13,954 bases of DNA, taken from JBOGGN01 sp050744165 (GTDB lineage: Bacteria; Actinomycetota; Acidimicrobiia; Acidimicrobiales; Palsa-688). The notes under the pieces were generated by a model. The model was not told the DNA's origin and made no database searches. It saw only the letters and a program-made list of their open reading frames with translations. The stretch is taken from assembly GCA_050744165.1 (NCBI GenBank), contig JBOGGN010000389.1:1-13954 (forward strand), given 5' to 3'. Made by a program: the position numbers and the translations under genes. Position 1 is the stretch's first letter, and every line of letters begins with the position of its first letter. Shown piece by piece: positions 12,889 to 13,954 of the stretch.

Positions 12889-13385
12889 GGGGCCGGCGAG
12901 GTGCTGGTCTGAGCGGCTTCCTCGAGCCCCTGAGCCAGCGTGTTCCACGACAGCGTGGCGCACTTGATTCGCACCGGGAAGCGCACCACGCCTTGGAGCG
13001 CCTCGAGGTCGCCGAGCGTGACTTCCACCTCGGGCTCGCTGTCCAAGCCGGAGCCGTCCTCGGCGCCGTCGAGCCGCTGCTCATGGATCGACATCAACGA
13101 CTTGAAGGCCCGTATGGTGGCCCATGCCTCGGGGACGGTCTTGCCCTTGACAGCGGACGACATCATCGACGCCGAGGACTGGCTAATGGAGCACCCCTGG
13201 CCGCTGATGCGCAGGTCGTTCACCCGCCCATCCTGAACGTCGAGAAACACGACGACCTCGTCGCCGCACAGCGGGTTGAAACCTTCCACCCGTACGGCGG
13301 GTGGGGTCGGCAACTCCCCGCGGTTGCGGGGGTTGCGGTAGTGGTCGAGGATGATCTCGCGGTACAGGTCTTCCAGGCCGGGCAT
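12885..13385 (-). CDS. sufU: SufU, zinc-dependent sulfur acceptor of SufS
   Basis: ATG 13385 gives 166 residues, beginning MPGLEDLYREIILDHYRNPRN, the standard SufU/IscU opening. The metal ligands are Cys40-x-Asp42 (PLCGDE), Cys65 (GQGCSIS) and Cys142 (IKCATLSW). The extra segment between about 100 and 128 is the insertion that distinguishes SufU from the IscU scaffold. In Gram-positive bacteria SufU takes persulfide sulfur from SufS by zinc-ligand exchange and passes it to SufB. It follows sufS by 13 bp on the same strand, so the two form an operon. Its stop codon shares CTAG (12885-12888) with the stop of the convergent gene, leaving no room for a terminator between them. Confidence 0.95.
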   Translation of the reverse strand: MPGLEDLYREIILDHYRNPRNRGELPTPPAVRVEGFNPLCGDEVVVFLDVQDGRVNDLRISGQGCSISQSSASMMSSAVKGKTVPEAWATIRAFKSLMSIHEQRLDGAEDGSGLDSEPEVEVTLGDLEALQGVVRFPVRIKCATLSWNTLAQGLEEAAQTSTSPAP

Positions 13386-13398
13386 GGGCGGTCAGTCC

Positions 13399-13954
13399 TT
13401 AGCTGAACAGGCGGTCGGCGTCGGTCAGCGCTGCTGACAGGGCGTCGATGTCGGCCTCATCGTTATACAGGTAAATCGACGCCCGAGCCGTCGCTCCGAC
13501 GCCGAGGCGGCGCATCAGCGGCTTGGCGCAGTGGTGGCCGGCCCGCACGCAAACCCCGGTCTCGTCGAGCACCTGCGAGATGTCATGGGGGTGGATGTCC
13601 TTGTAGGCGAAGCTGAGCACCCCGCCCCGAACCGCCACATCGGTTGGCCCGAAGATCGTGATGTCGCGGCCGTGGTCGCCGGCCAGCTTGTCCAGGGCGT
13701 AGCTGGTGAGCTCCATCTCGTGGGCCCGGATGTCGTCGAGGCCGACGGTGTTGAGGTAGTCGATGGCGGCGCCGAGGCCCACCGCCTCGGCGATGGGCGG
13801 GGTCCCGGCTTCGAACTTCCAGGGCAACTCGTTGGGTGTGAAGCCGTCGAGGCGGACGTCGCGGATCATCTCGCCGCCGCCGAGGAAGATGGGCATTGTG
13901 TCGAGCAGCGATTCCCGGGCCCACAGGCAGCCGATCCCGGTCGGGCCGAGCATC
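13399..13954 (-). CDS. sufS: Cysteine desulfurase SufS, C-terminal part (cut by window edge)
   Basis: The last 184 residues of a type II cysteine desulfurase are visible. SufS is a PLP enzyme that converts cysteine to alanine and holds the sulfur as a persulfide. The visible part starts MLGPTGIGCLWA, the segment directly following the PLP-binding lysine in SufS enzymes. The single remaining base upstream (G on the minus strand) fits the end of that Lys codon. GGEMI and FEAGTPPIAEAVGLG are typical active-site segments. The catalytic cysteine is in VRAGHHCAKPL (codon at 13530-13528). The stop TAA lies 13 bp before sufU. The reading frame runs off the right edge with no sign of disruption. Confidence 0.96.
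   Translation of the reverse strand, partial: MLGPTGIGCLWARESLLDTMPIFLGGGEMIRDVRLDGFTPNELPWKFEAGTPPIAEAVGLGAAIDYLNTVGLDDIRAHEMELTSYALDKLAGDHGRDITIFGPTDVAVRGGVLSFAYKDIHPHDISQVLDETGVCVRAGHHCAKPLMRRLGVGATARASIYLYNDEADIDALSAALTDADRLFS

Noticed and set aside
1..13954. Insertion sequences, integrases, tRNA genes or prophage boundaries
   Set aside because: No transposase or integrase motifs, tRNA cloverleaf sequences or long terminal inverted repeats were recognised by eye on either strand.

Overview
The window is GC-rich DNA with strong G/C third-position bias, frequent GTG starts and tight ATGA/GTGA gene overlaps. It carries a SufBDC/SufU/SufS iron-sulfur assembly set, a Rieske-type ferredoxin between sufD and sufC, a six-helix HAMP class III cyclase and an LmbE/MshB-type deacetylase. 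Together these point to an actinobacterium, possibly of the Acidimicrobiia type; that placement is inference from gene content and order. I see no rRNA, tRNA, CRISPR array, transposase or phage gene.

Left part, plus strand. The 3' end of an unidentified gene (to 367) is followed four bases later by a secreted, membrane-anchored Kelch beta-propeller protein (372-1997). A probable promoter then opens the main locus: sufB (2098-3498), a small four-cysteine protein of unknown function (3540-3908), a very small ORF (4011-4160) overlapping an ECF-like sigma factor (4144-4812), sufD (4926-6212, apparently with a CTG start), a Rieske ferredoxin (6209-6535) and sufC (6532-7344). sufD, the ferredoxin gene and sufC overlap by four bases each, so they are almost certainly one transcript. 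The unusual point is the sigma factor and the Cys4 protein sitting inside the SUF scaffold operon.

Middle. A palindrome-rich convergent gap (7345-7448) separates sufC from a minus-strand membrane protein with an N-terminal zinc-ribbon-like motif (7449-7895). Divergent from that is an orphan NuoF-like NADH-binding flavin/4Fe-4S protein (7947-9443). It is followed, across a perfect 15-bp tandem duplication, by an LmbE-family deacetylase (9481-10317).

Right part. A 298-bp gap holds a possible microORF, an inverted repeat and three stem-loop-forming direct repeats next to the 3' end of a minus-strand adenylate/guanylate cyclase (10687-12231). Divergent from the cyclase is a ribbon-helix-helix-like conserved protein (12283-12888), whose stop codon shares a CTAG with the stop of sufU. 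sufU (12885-13385) and the 3' part of sufS (13399 to the window edge) lie on the minus strand. The sulfur-donor half of the pathway (SufS-SufU) is therefore about 5.5 kb away from sufBDC and on the opposite strand.

Working model: SufS takes sulfur from cysteine, SufU relays it to the SufBC2D scaffold, and the Rieske protein may supply electrons. The embedded sigma factor and Cys4 protein are candidates for regulating the locus. The last point is a hypothesis only.
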